A DNA stretch of 55,088 nt from an uncultured Clostridium sp. (GTDB lineage Bacteria > Bacillota > Clostridia > TANB77 > CAG-508), in the NCBI GenBank assembly GCA_947363765.1, contig CANAQC010000006.1, positions 1 through 55,088 of the forward strand. The letters run 5' to 3'. Both the position numbers and the translations under genes were made by a program. Below are positions 1 through 7,535 of the stretch, in pieces. Every line of letters begins with the position of its first letter. Position 1 is the first letter of the stretch. The notes below the pieces were generated by a model. That model saw nothing but the letters and a program-made list of their open reading frames with translations. It did not search any database and had not been told where the DNA came from.

Positions 1-426
1 TATTTCATTTAATCCTGGTCCATAATAATAAGCAACTGATGTTTCTAAAGATTTTGGTGTTACTCTATCAAGTACTGGATATTTTATTGCAGTTTTAGGA
101 ATTTCTATTGTTCCTAATACTCCATATCCTTTATATATAGGCTTTTTCTTACCTTCATTTGATGTGTTTTGATTACTATCTAAAGTATCATTTCCTGGAT
201 CAATAATAGTGTTTACAACCTCATTTGTTGTAATATTATTATTACCATTTGATACAGATGAGTTACTAAACATATCTTCATATCTTTGCATAAAATCTTG
301 AGCATCTTTATCAATATAATATTTACGATACATATCCCATCCTAAAAACACAATTAATGCAAGAATTGCTATAATAACGATAATAAGTAGAATGGTTAAT
401 ACATTACTATATTTACTATTAAACAT
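1..426 (-). CDS. Sortase family protein, N-terminal part (cut by window edge)
   Basis: This is a membrane-anchored transpeptidase-like protein that would attach surface proteins or pilins to the cell wall. The visible 142 codons begin with ATG at 426 behind a GGAGG-type site. They hold one membrane segment near residues 10-28, then an Asn/Ser/Thr-rich linker (about 53-90), then the start of the sortase fold: GTIEIPKTAIKYPVLD followed by a YYYGPGLNE segment typical of the first sortase strands. The catalytic His, Cys and Arg would lie beyond the left edge and cannot be checked. The N-terminal anchor and linker suggest an extracytoplasmic enzyme. The sortase class is uncertain. Confidence 0.8.
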   Translation of the reverse strand, partial: MFNSKYSNVLTILLIIVIIAILALIVFLGWDMYRKYYIDKDAQDFMQRYEDMFSNSSVSNGNNNITTNEVVNTIIDPGNDTLDSNQNTSNEGKKKPIYKGYGVLGTIEIPKTAIKYPVLDRVTPKSLETSVAYYYGPGLNEI

Positions 427-503
427 AATTTTCCCTCCAATTTTTCATTTGTTATACTTATATTTCTATTATATCATATTACACGACAAATTTATATATT
501 TTT

Positions 504-848
504 TTACACAATTTTTTCCCCTAGTTTTTTTCCTGCTAATAAATGAAAATGTAAATGTCCTACTTCTTGTCCTCCATCTATACCACAATTTACAATTACA
601 CGATATCCTTTTTTGTCTATTCCTTGATTGTTTGCTATTATATTAATCACACTATAAATCTTTCCAATTAGTATTTCATCTTCTTTTTTTAATTCTACTA
701 AAGATGGAATATGTTTTTTGGGTATTACTAATATATGAATTGGTGCTGCAGGTTGTATGTCTTTAAATGCAATAATTTGGCTATCTTCATATACAATTTC
801 AGCTGGCATTTCTTTTTTAATAATTTTACAAAATATACAATCATCCAT
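504..848 (-). CDS. HIT family nucleotide-binding hydrolase
   Basis: This is a histidine-triad protein of 114 residues, the usual length for the Hint/HinT branch, which hydrolyses nucleoside phosphoramidates or acyl-adenylates. It begins with a CIFCKI zinc-type motif near residues 4-9, and the catalytic triad HLHFHLL lies close to the C-terminus. The start ATG at 848 follows AGGAGA. It sits directly downstream of the alanyl-tRNA synthetase on the same strand. HinT proteins are known to act on aminoacyl-adenylates, so the neighbourhood is plausible, but the functional link is inference. Confidence 0.93.
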   Translation of the reverse strand: MDDCIFCKIIKKEMPAEIVYEDSQIIAFKDIQPAAPIHILVIPKKHIPSLVELKKEDEILIGKIYSVINIIANNQGIDKKGYRVIVNCGIDGGQEVGHLHFHLLAGKKLGEKIV

Positions 849-895
849 AATTTTTATCTCCTATAATTAATTTATTAATTAACAAATTCTTGTTT

Positions 896-2653
896 TTATT
901 TTATTAAAACTGCTTTTATACGTCTTACTCCTGCTGAGCTTGCTTCTTCTTTTTTTATTTTAAAGATTCCAAGTTCTGATGTATTTTTTACATGTGGCCC
1001 TCCACATAATTCCTTTGATACTTCTCCAATTGAGTATACTGTAACAATATCTGGATATTTCTCAATAAACATACATTCTGCACCAGATTTTATTGCTTCT
1101 TCTTTTTTCATTTCTTGTATACTTACTGGTAAATTCTGTTGAATCCATTTATTTACTAAATCTTCTGTCTTTTTCTTTTCTTCTTCTGTTAGTTTATGGT
1201 CACATGAAAAATCAAATCGCATTCTTTCTTTTGTGATATTTGAGCCTTTTTGATGAACATCTTTATTTATTACGATTTTTAATGCTGCATTTAAAAGGTG
1301 TGTTGCTGTGTGATAGCAAATTGTTTCTTGACTTTCATCTGCAAGTCCACCTTTAAATTTTTGGACTGAACCCATTCTAGATTTCTCTTGATGTTCTTTA
1401 TATAGCTTTTGAAATTCCTCCATATTTATCATATAACCTTGCTCATTTGCTAAGTCTTTGGTTACTTCTGGTGGAAAACCATACGTATCATACAATTTAA
1501 ATACAGTTTGTCCATCAATTGTTTTCACATTATCGTTTTTCATTTTTATAATTGCTTTTTCAAATTCTTTTTCCCCATGTATAAGTGTTTTTACAAATTT
1601 ATCTTTTTCTTCAATTATTATTTGCTTAATTGTTTGTCTATTTTTTTCTAAATCTGGATATATTTGCTTTAAATTATCAATGTTTAAATCTATTAAATTT
1701 GATAATTCATTTAAATCTATTTCTAGTTTATTTAAATGTCTTGTCATTCTACGAATTAACCTTCTTAAAACATATCCTCTATCTACATTACTTGGCCTTC
1801 CGCCATCAGAAATAATCATCATACTAGAACGCAAATGTTCTGCAACAATTCTTCTACTTGTTATTTCATCACATTTTGCAAGTGTTTTTAATTTTTCCAT
1901 TATTGGCATAAAAATCTCTGTATCATATGGGGTCTCTTTTCCTTGTAGTAACATATTCATTCTTTCAAGTCCAAGTCCTGTATCTACATTTTTTTGTTGT
2001 AATTTAGAATATGTTCCATCCTCTTTTTTATAGTATTCCATAAATACATTATTCCATATTTCAACATATTTACCACATCCACAAGATGGATTACAATTTT
2101 GTCCACATGGTTTTTTACCAGTATCATAAAACATTTCTGTATCTGGTCCACAAGGACCTGTTTCACCTGCAATCCACCAATTATCTTCTTTTCCAAAATA
2201 ATATATATGATCTTTTGGCATTCCAACTTTTTGCCAAATACTAGCTGATTCTTCATCACGTGGTGCATCACTATCTCCTGCAAATACAGTTACAAATAAT
2301 TTCTCTATTGGAATGTGTAGTTCATTTGTTAAAAATTCAAAACTCATTTTAATTGATTCTTCTTTAAAATAGTCTCCTAGTGACCAATTCCCAAGCATTT
2401 CAAAATAAGTTAAATGTCGATTATCTCCTACTTCGTCAATATCAACAGTCCTTACACATTTTTGAAAATCTGCAAGACGTGTTCCTTCTGGATGTTTTTT
2501 ACCCAATAAATATGGTACAAGTGGTTGCATTCCTGCTGTGGTAAATAAAACAGATGGATCATTTTCTGGAATTAATGGTGCACTTGGAATTATTTTATGA
2601 CCATGATTTTCAAAAAATTTTAAATATTTATTACGTATATCTATTGCTTTCAT
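896..2653 (-). CDS. alaS: Alanine--tRNA ligase, compact form lacking the C-Ala domain
   Basis: A class II synthetase charging tRNA-Ala in the cytoplasm. The N-terminal catalytic core is complete: the SAPLIPENDPSVLFTTAGMQ start, RTVDIDEVGDNRHLTYFEMLG, and the GLGLERM motif 3. After the tRNA-binding region the protein goes almost directly from DTYGFPPEV to the editing domain with HTATH (first zinc pair) and CGGPH (second pair). It then stops after GVRRIKAV. It has 585 residues, whereas ordinary bacterial AlaRS is about 870. The beta-barrel linker before the editing domain and the whole C-terminal DHHA1/C-Ala region are missing. The end is not a CGG site; a normal TAA closes it. It could be the sole AlaRS or a paralogue; the window cannot decide. 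Confidence 0.88.
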   Translation of the reverse strand: MKAIDIRNKYLKFFENHGHKIIPSAPLIPENDPSVLFTTAGMQPLVPYLLGKKHPEGTRLADFQKCVRTVDIDEVGDNRHLTYFEMLGNWSLGDYFKEESIKMSFEFLTNELHIPIEKLFVTVFAGDSDAPRDEESASIWQKVGMPKDHIYYFGKEDNWWIAGETGPCGPDTEMFYDTGKKPCGQNCNPSCGCGKYVEIWNNVFMEYYKKEDGTYSKLQQKNVDTGLGLERMNMLLQGKETPYDTEIFMPIMEKLKTLAKCDEITSRRIVAEHLRSSMMIISDGGRPSNVDRGYVLRRLIRRMTRHLNKLEIDLNELSNLIDLNIDNLKQIYPDLEKNRQTIKQIIIEEKDKFVKTLIHGEKEFEKAIIKMKNDNVKTIDGQTVFKLYDTYGFPPEVTKDLANEQGYMINMEEFQKLYKEHQEKSRMGSVQKFKGGLADESQETICYHTATHLLNAALKIVINKDVHQKGSNITKERMRFDFSCDHKLTEEEKKKTEDLVNKWIQQNLPVSIQEMKKEEAIKSGAECMFIEKYPDIVTVYSIGEVSKELCGGPHVKNTSELGIFKIKKEEASSAGVRRIKAVLIK

Positions 2654-2705
2654 ATTTTTTATTACTCCCCTTTTTAATTATGTCCTAAATTATATTATAA
2701 TAACA

Positions 2706-2734
2706 CAAAAAAAGCAAGTTTTAATACTTGCCTT
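2706..2734 (-). terminator. Intrinsic terminator downstream of yunB
   Basis: The stem is GCAAG/CTTGC (2714-2718 with 2727-2731), extended by flanking A/T pairs. It is followed on the minus strand by a run of seven T (2706-2713). It lies 10 bases past the yunB stop codon. Confidence 0.8.
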
Positions 2735-2743
2735 TATATAAAC

Positions 2744-3460
2744 CTATTCTATTACATCAATAGCATTTTGTGTATTTATTCCTTCTAAATTATAATATGC
2801 TTCTGGTATTTTTCCAATAATAATATTTTCTGCAATTAGCACTTGGTTTAATATTTTTTCTTCTGTTTTTTTATATGGTGTTAAAATGCTAATTTTACAC
2901 TCTACTTGTAAATAAATTCTATGTATTGTTTGATTAATTCCCTTTGATTCAAATTCATTTCTTAAATCTGTTTCTACATTTCCAACAATTGATAAGCTTA
3001 CTGGTATTTTAGGACCTAGCCCAGATAAAATTGTACTACCTGTGAGCCCTCCTAAACTAAATTCTGTTTCTTCACTTTTTATTTCATTAATCCTTTTTTG
3101 TATTTTTTCTCCTACATCTGAAATAATTAAATTAATTGCCACTACATTAGATTGAAGCATTGTAATATCATTGTTTGAATCTCTATGAATTGTAATTAAA
3201 TCTTCATATTGATATTGTTTAATTATTTTTGTGGATTCTTCATTACATATAATTGTTGCTATGCTTTTTGCTTTATCTTTGCAAAGTGTTTCTAAAATAG
3301 GAGTAATTGATTGAATTACTGTTTGAAATGTAATAACTGCTACTATAATAATTATAAATAATTGTATTTTCTTTTTTCTTTTTTTTGGATCCATCCCTCC
3401 AAATTTTTGATATATAATTTTGGGAAATCTAATTTTTCTTCTTGAATAAATGGTATCCAT
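2744..3460 (-). CDS. yunB: Sporulation protein YunB
   Basis: A 238-residue protein with a basic N-terminus, one membrane helix at about residues 32-50, and the YunB body: TPILETLCKDKAKSIAT, a central FSLGGLTGSTILSGLGPKIP segment, and IIIGKIPEAYYNL near the end. In Bacillus yunB is a forespore or mother-cell sporulation gene of unclear biochemical role. The start ATG at 3460 follows AAAGGAAA. It lies downstream of the sipL-like gene, with a terminator hairpin in between, so it may have its own promoter. Confidence 0.9.
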   Translation of the reverse strand: MDTIYSRRKIRFPKIIYQKFGGMDPKKRKKKIQLFIIIIVAVITFQTVIQSITPILETLCKDKAKSIATIICNEESTKIIKQYQYEDLITIHRDSNNDITMLQSNVVAINLIISDVGEKIQKRINEIKSEETEFSLGGLTGSTILSGLGPKIPVSLSIVGNVETDLRNEFESKGINQTIHRIYLQVECKISILTPYKKTEEKILNQVLIAENIIIGKIPEAYYNLEGINTQNAIDVIE

Positions 3461-3483
3461 ACCTCAATTTCCTTTCTTTTTCG

Positions 3484-3520
3484 TAAAAATGACCAAAAGG
3501 TGTTGTTTCCTTTTGGTCAT
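3484..3520 (-). terminator. Intrinsic terminator after the sipL-like gene
   Basis: A perfect 12-bp inverted repeat (ATGACCAAAAGG and its complement, 3489-3520) with an 8-base loop. It is followed on the minus strand by TTTTT. It lies 15 bases past the stop of the DUF3794/LysM gene. Confidence 0.75.
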
Positions 3521-3534
3521 CTTCCTTCTTCATT

Positions 3535-5088
3535 TTATGCACTTATTTCTGTTTTGGTGTATACATATTTTGGAATAAATAACTGTTGTCCTGGATATAT
3601 TTTATTTTCATCTTCTATTTTATTAACTCTTACAATATCTGGTATTGTGCTACCAAATTGTTTTGCTATTTTCCATAAAGTATCTTTTGGTTTTACAAAA
3701 TAAATTACCATACTATAAATTTGTCTATTTCTTGTTTCATCCTTAGTTACTTCATTAATTACGTTGATTTCTAACATATTTGAAACATTTAATAAAAATG
3801 CTAAATCAATTTGACATTCTACAAAACCATCAGAATTTACAATAAAATTGTGTGAAGCAATTTCTATTTCTAATTCTATATTACTATTTGTTTTCATATC
3901 AGTTATTTCTACTTCATGATTAAATGGTAATTTTATTTGTTTTGATTGTACTCCTGTTAGAGAATTTGTAGCATAAATAAAGCATAACTCTAACTCCCCT
4001 TCAAATATAACTTTTGAATTAGTAATATTTCTGTTTAAAACACTTGGATTAATTGAAACATCATATATTTGATTTCCGTTTAATTCTGGAAATTCAATTT
4101 TTTCTTTTATACCACAAACGCTTCTATTACAGCACTTATTAGACATAGTATTAAGTTTTCTTTGATTAAATGAAAGGCTTTGACTTGGACTATATAAGTC
4201 TTGTATAATTTTAATTTCCTTATTTTCATATACTCTACAATATAATTCTAATTCCACTTCCATATAAACAGAATGTTCTTCTACTTGATTTGGTTTTATA
4301 ACTACATTTTTTAATTTATATTTCATATCACATATATGTTCTTCTGTTACATTCTCAATATCTACAAAACCCATTACTGGAATTTTAGTTTCTACTGTTT
4401 TTATTCTATTGTCTTCTGTTAGATATAACATTTTTACTAAAATATCTGCTTTTCCTAATACTTTATTATAGCTTACTTTTAAATCTTTGTTAACAATACT
4501 TAAATCTGTTTTTAAGATTTCAGCTAAATTATCAATATTTTCTATCATAATAGTATCTTTTGCATATGTTTTTGTACACCCTTCTCCTACTAACGAATTA
4601 AGTGTTAAATTTGATTCTAGAGATTGTATATCATTTAGATTATTTACTTGTTTTATAATATCTACATTTTCATTTGAATAAACCGTTCCTTCAAATTGTA
4701 ATGTAGCTTTTACATTTATTTTTCTCCCATTTAAAACTTTACACTCTAATGATTTAATTGACATATTATCATCTAAACTCATACCTGTATTACAATTTTC
4801 GAAATCAACAATTTGTGTAAAATCTATTGATGTATTTAAACTTCTTGTACTTGATTCTTCATTATCAGCAAGATAAATAACATATACATTTACTTCTCCA
4901 TCAATTCTTACTTTTCCTTCTAATACTTCCTTTTTATATATACATACATTACCACTTGTACTTATAGTATTTAATATGTCTGGTTTTATATCTGGTACAA
5001 TCATATCTCCTTCTACAATAAGGCAGTCATTCTTTTGTCCAACTATTTTATTAATGCATAGTTTCTCTTTAGCCACATCTATCTGCAT
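3535..5088 (-). CDS. sipL: SipL-like spore coat morphogenesis protein (DUF3794 repeats + LysM)
   Basis: A 517-residue protein with repeated SPOCS/DUF3794 modules over roughly residues 1-440 (the first carries KIVGQKNDCLIVEGDMIVPDIKP) and a C-terminal LysM domain at about 463-511 (YFVKPKDTLWKIAKQFGS ... GQQLFIPKYV). In Clostridioides difficile SipL binds SpoIVA through its LysM domain and is needed to place the coat around the forespore. The architecture matches that protein. The start ATG at 5088 has a strong AAGGGGG site. It is the only sipL-like gene in the window and sits with yunB and yabG, consistent with a sporulation locus. Confidence 0.88.
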   Translation of the reverse strand: MQIDVAKEKLCINKIVGQKNDCLIVEGDMIVPDIKPDILNTISTSGNVCIYKKEVLEGKVRIDGEVNVYVIYLADNEESSTRSLNTSIDFTQIVDFENCNTGMSLDDNMSIKSLECKVLNGRKINVKATLQFEGTVYSNENVDIIKQVNNLNDIQSLESNLTLNSLVGEGCTKTYAKDTIMIENIDNLAEILKTDLSIVNKDLKVSYNKVLGKADILVKMLYLTEDNRIKTVETKIPVMGFVDIENVTEEHICDMKYKLKNVVIKPNQVEEHSVYMEVELELYCRVYENKEIKIIQDLYSPSQSLSFNQRKLNTMSNKCCNRSVCGIKEKIEFPELNGNQIYDVSINPSVLNRNITNSKVIFEGELELCFIYATNSLTGVQSKQIKLPFNHEVEITDMKTNSNIELEIEIASHNFIVNSDGFVECQIDLAFLLNVSNMLEINVINEVTKDETRNRQIYSMVIYFVKPKDTLWKIAKQFGSTIPDIVRVNKIEDENKIYPGQQLFIPKYVYTKTEISA

Positions 5089-5141
5089 GCTTTTTCCCCC
5101 TTCTTTTTATTTAATTTATATGTAATTTATATGTGAAGGAC

Positions 5142-5172
5142 AAAAAAAAATTCCTATTTCTAGGAACTTTTT
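5142..5172 (-). terminator. Intrinsic terminator after the zinc-ribbon gene
   Basis: The stem is TTCCTA/TAGGAA (5151-5156 with 5161-5166) with a four-base loop. A run of nine T on the minus strand (5142-5150) follows. Confidence 0.75.
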
Positions 5173-5346
5173 TTAATTATTGTTAAAATTATTACGTTGT
5201 TGTTTTCTTGCTTTTCTACAATCTGGGCATCTTTGTGGCTCATTTGTAAATCCTTTTTCAGCATAAAATTGTTGTTCACCAACTGTAAAAACAAATTCAG
5301 TACCACAATCTTTACATACTAGTGTTTTATCTTGTAATTCTTCCAT
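5173..5346 (-). CDS. Small zinc-ribbon protein (57 aa)
   Basis: The product begins MEELQDKTLVCKDCGTEF and contains CPDCRKARKQQR, giving two CxxC pairs (residues 11/14 and 40/43) that can bind one zinc. It belongs to the small zinc-ribbon proteins common in Clostridia and their relatives; the function is unknown. The start ATG at 5346 has an excellent AAAGGAGG site, and a terminator follows at once, so it is a monocistronic gene. It is divergent from yabG. Confidence 0.85.
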   Translation of the reverse strand: MEELQDKTLVCKDCGTEFVFTVGEQQFYAEKGFTNEPQRCPDCRKARKQQRNNFNNN

Positions 5347-5548
5347 ATTTACAAAACCTCCTTTTTAGATTCTAATTTAATAATTTATTGACACATGACA
5401 CATTCTAAAAAGAAGGAGATAGTCTAAAATATTAATTAGTTAAAGTCTTAATTTTATAAGACTTTATTAAATATAACATATAAATAATAATAATACAATA
5501 AAAATTTAAAATAATTTTTATATAATCTATGTAAAAACACAAGACATC

Positions 5549-5576
5549 ACCAAAACTCAAAAATCGACATACAATA
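5549..5576 (+). promoter_or_regulatory. Candidate SigmaK promoter for yabG
   Basis: The -10 region CATACAATA (5568-5576) matches the SigmaK pattern CATANNNTA exactly. An AC at 5549-5550 sits 17 bases upstream, as expected for the SigmaK -35. yabG is SigmaK-dependent in Bacillus. The start codon is 28 bases further on. This is a pattern match, not a measured start site. Confidence 0.6.
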
Positions 5577-5603
5577 TTATAGGAACATAAGAGGTGATAG
5601 ATT

Positions 5604-6458
5604 ATGAGAAAAATAAAAAAAGGAGATATTGTAGGTCGAAAATCCTATGGAAATGATATTTTGTTTAGAGTAGAAAAAATACTTGAAAGAAAAAATGAAG
5701 AACCAATTGCAATATTGAAAGGACTTATTATTAGAATTGAAGCAGATGCATCATTAGATGATTTAGTAGTTATGGAAACAAAACAAGTTGAAACTAATAT
5801 GAGAAGCATAGAAGACAGATTATTAGACAAAATGAAACAATATAATATTGAACCTAAAAAACTACAAAAAGTTTTTAGGAAAAGCTTTTTAAAACGTGAA
5901 ACAAGAAGTGAAGAAAATGGAAAAATTCTTCATTTAGATGGTGATAAAAGATATAGTGATAAATCGATAAAGTGTTATAAAAAATTAAATTTAAATGCAA
6001 TTGTTCGAAATGTTCCAGAAAATAGACAAGAATATGTGGTATTTGATTTATTAAATAGATACAATCCTGATGTGTTAGTAATTACTGGGCATGACGGAAT
6101 GATTAAAAATGGAACTGGTTTTAATGATATTTACAATTATAGAAATTCGAAGTATTTTATTAATACGGTAAGGGAAGCCAAAAAATGGGTAAGTAAAACA
6201 GGAAAAGATTTAGTAATTTTTGCAGGAGCTTGTCAAAGTTATTATGAAGCATTAGTATCAGCAGGAGCAAATTTTGCATCTTCGCCTGCAAGAGTATTAA
6301 TAGATTTTATGGATCCACTTATTGTAGCAGAAAAAGTAGCAACAACAGAAGATTATAAATATATTACAATTAATGATATTGCTGATGAACTTCGTGATGG
6401 AACAAGAGGAATAAGTGGAATTGGAGCAAGAGGAAAACGTTATACGAAATTACAATAG
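5604..6458 (+). CDS. yabG: Sporulation-specific protease YabG
   Basis: A 284-residue protein, the family length. It opens with KGDIVGRKSYGNDILFRV and a LKGLIIRIEADA block. Its conserved core has ILHLDGD..Y, DVLVITGHDGM and FAGACQSYYEALVSAGANFA, then a final GIGARGKRY. The ITGHD and GACQS blocks carry the His and Cys of this cysteine-protease family. In Bacillus and Clostridioides YabG trims spore coat and cortex-related proteins in the mother cell. It has its own candidate SigmaK promoter and is closed by a long hairpin. Confidence 0.95.
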   Translation: MRKIKKGDIVGRKSYGNDILFRVEKILERKNEEPIAILKGLIIRIEADASLDDLVVMETKQVETNMRSIEDRLLDKMKQYNIEPKKLQKVFRKSFLKRETRSEENGKILHLDGDKRYSDKSIKCYKKLNLNAIVRNVPENRQEYVVFDLLNRYNPDVLVITGHDGMIKNGTGFNDIYNYRNSKYFINTVREAKKWVSKTGKDLVIFAGACQSYYEALVSAGANFASSPARVLIDFMDPLIVAEKVATTEDYKYITINDIADELRDGTRGISGIGARGKRYTKLQ

Positions 6459-6500
6459 TTAAATAATATAAAAATTTTTTATTTAATTATCATGTATAAT

Positions 6501-6554
6501 AGAAAAGCAAGATATCACTAATTTTTTAATATTTTAGTGATGTCTTGCTTTTCT
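6501..6554 (+). terminator. Long terminator hairpin after yabG
   Basis: Two 20-base arms (6501-6520 and 6535-6554) pair perfectly apart from one G-T wobble, around a 14-base A/T loop. The U-rich end lies within the arm itself (GCTTTTCTT). It lies about 40 bases past the yabG stop codon. Confidence 0.7.
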
Positions 6555-6716
6555 TAGAATAATAATTTCTATTAACAATACTTATTTTGATAATTTTTCA
6601 TTAAAGTCTAATTAGCTTTGTAATATTTTTGTAATATTAAAGTTATAGAATTGTAATAAACTTGCAAAACAATTGAAATCTCACTTAAAAACATATATGA
6701 CCACTAATTTCTTTTT

Positions 6717-6745
6717 TTGACATTTTACAACACAGATGATATAAT
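6717..6745 (+). promoter_or_regulatory. Consensus SigmaA promoter for veg
   Basis: TTGACA (6717-6722), a 17-base spacer ending in TGA, and TATAAT (6740-6745). Both boxes are perfect consensus and the -10 is extended. veg is one of the most strongly transcribed vegetative genes in Bacillus, so a perfect promoter fits. Confidence 0.92.
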
Positions 6746-6775
6746 CAAAAACATAATAAAGAAGTGGGTGATTCA

Positions 6776-7069
6776 ATGATTTACAAAGATGATTTTACTA
6801 GTTTAAAAACAGATATTACAGAAAATATTGGACAAAAGATAATTGTAAAAGGTACTCTAGGAAGAAGTAAATATTTTGAAAAAGAGGCAACAATTGAAAA
6901 AGCCTATCCAAATTTATTTATTGTAAAATACGATGAAAGTGATAGAAATGTTACATATAGTTATACAGATGTATTAACAAGAACAGTTGAAGTAAAACTA
7001 TTTGATGGAGAAAATTTTAATCCAATTATTCCTCCACCAGTAGAAAACAAAAAAAACAAAAATTTATAG
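6776..7069 (+). CDS. veg: Veg protein
   Basis: A 97-residue product from the ATG at 6776, which lies 5 bases after GTGGGTG. A GTG at 6764 in the same frame overlaps that ribosome site and is less likely. The family hallmarks are present: an N-terminal helix (DITENIGQKI), GTLGRSKYFEKEATIEKAYPN, and IVKYDE..RNVTYSYTDVLTRTVEV, an SH3-like small barrel. Veg is a conserved vegetative protein of Firmicutes linked in Bacillus to biofilm matrix expression. Veg-family proteins usually end soon after the TVEV segment; the short basic tail here is normal. Confidence 0.93.
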   Translation: MIYKDDFTSLKTDITENIGQKIIVKGTLGRSKYFEKEATIEKAYPNLFIVKYDESDRNVTYSYTDVLTRTVEVKLFDGENFNPIIPPPVENKKNKNL

Positions 7070-7082
7070 TTTATAAACTTAA

Positions 7083-7117
7083 AAATTACCACTTCTTAAA
7101 TGAAGTGGTAATTTTTT
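7083..7117. terminator. Bidirectional terminator between veg and spoIIID
   Basis: The arms AAATTACCACTTC (7083-7095) and GAAGTGGTAATTT (7102-7114) pair perfectly. T runs follow on both strands, so it serves both convergent genes and overlaps the spoIIID stop. Confidence 0.85.
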
Positions 7118-7385
7118 ATCCTACATTTTGTTCTTTTTCATGACTATATTTTAATTTAGTAGCCATTCCTCCTCTAATATGTCGTTCTGCTTTATTTTCG
7201 TCTAATATTTTTCTAACTTCTAATGCTAAAATAGGGTTTATCTTTTGTAATCTTTCGCTTACATCCTTGTGTACTGTACTTTTACTAATACCAAATCTTT
7301 TTGCTGCTCCTCTTACTGTATCTCCACTATCTATAATATACTGTGCTAAATTTACTGCACGTTCTTCTATGTATATTTTTCCCAA
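7116..7385 (-). CDS. spoIIID: Stage III sporulation transcriptional regulator SpoIIID
   Basis: An 89-residue mother-cell DNA-binding protein. The helix-turn-helix is RGAAKRFGISKSTVHKDVSERL (residues about 25-46), followed by the family block LALEVRKILDENKAERHIRGG, and the basic C-terminal region (MATKLKY) that contacts DNA. In sporulation it is made under SigmaE and tunes the SigmaE and SigmaK regulons. The start appears to be TTG at 7385, placed 8 bases after AAGGGGG; no ATG is available near this ribosome site. A weak start may limit its dose. Confidence 0.95.
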   Translation of the reverse strand: MGKIYIEERAVNLAQYIIDSGDTVRGAAKRFGISKSTVHKDVSERLQKINPILALEVRKILDENKAERHIRGGMATKLKYSHEKEQNVG

Positions 7386-7401
7386 TTGAAAAACCCCCTT
7401 A

Positions 7402-7436
7402 TATGAATACGTTTTGTTTTCTACATTGTATTCATA
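7402..7436. repeat. Inverted repeat upstream of spoIIID
   Basis: A perfect 9-bp inverted repeat, TATGAATAC (7402-7410) and GTATTCATA (7428-7436), separated by 17 bases. It lies directly in front of the spoIIID ribosome site. It could be an operator or an mRNA stem; no function is shown. Confidence 0.5.
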
Positions 7437-7535
7437 GGGAGTTTATATTAGAACTTATCTTTTATTTGTTTTCAAATGTTTCATTAATATAAAGTATCTA
7501 AATAAAAATACTTTATTAAAAAATTATAATATTAT

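Noticed and set aside
896-2653. Short AlaRS explained by a CGG frameshift
   Set aside because: There is no CGG near its end, the stop is a normal TAA, and the following bases encode no C-Ala domain in any frame before the HIT gene.
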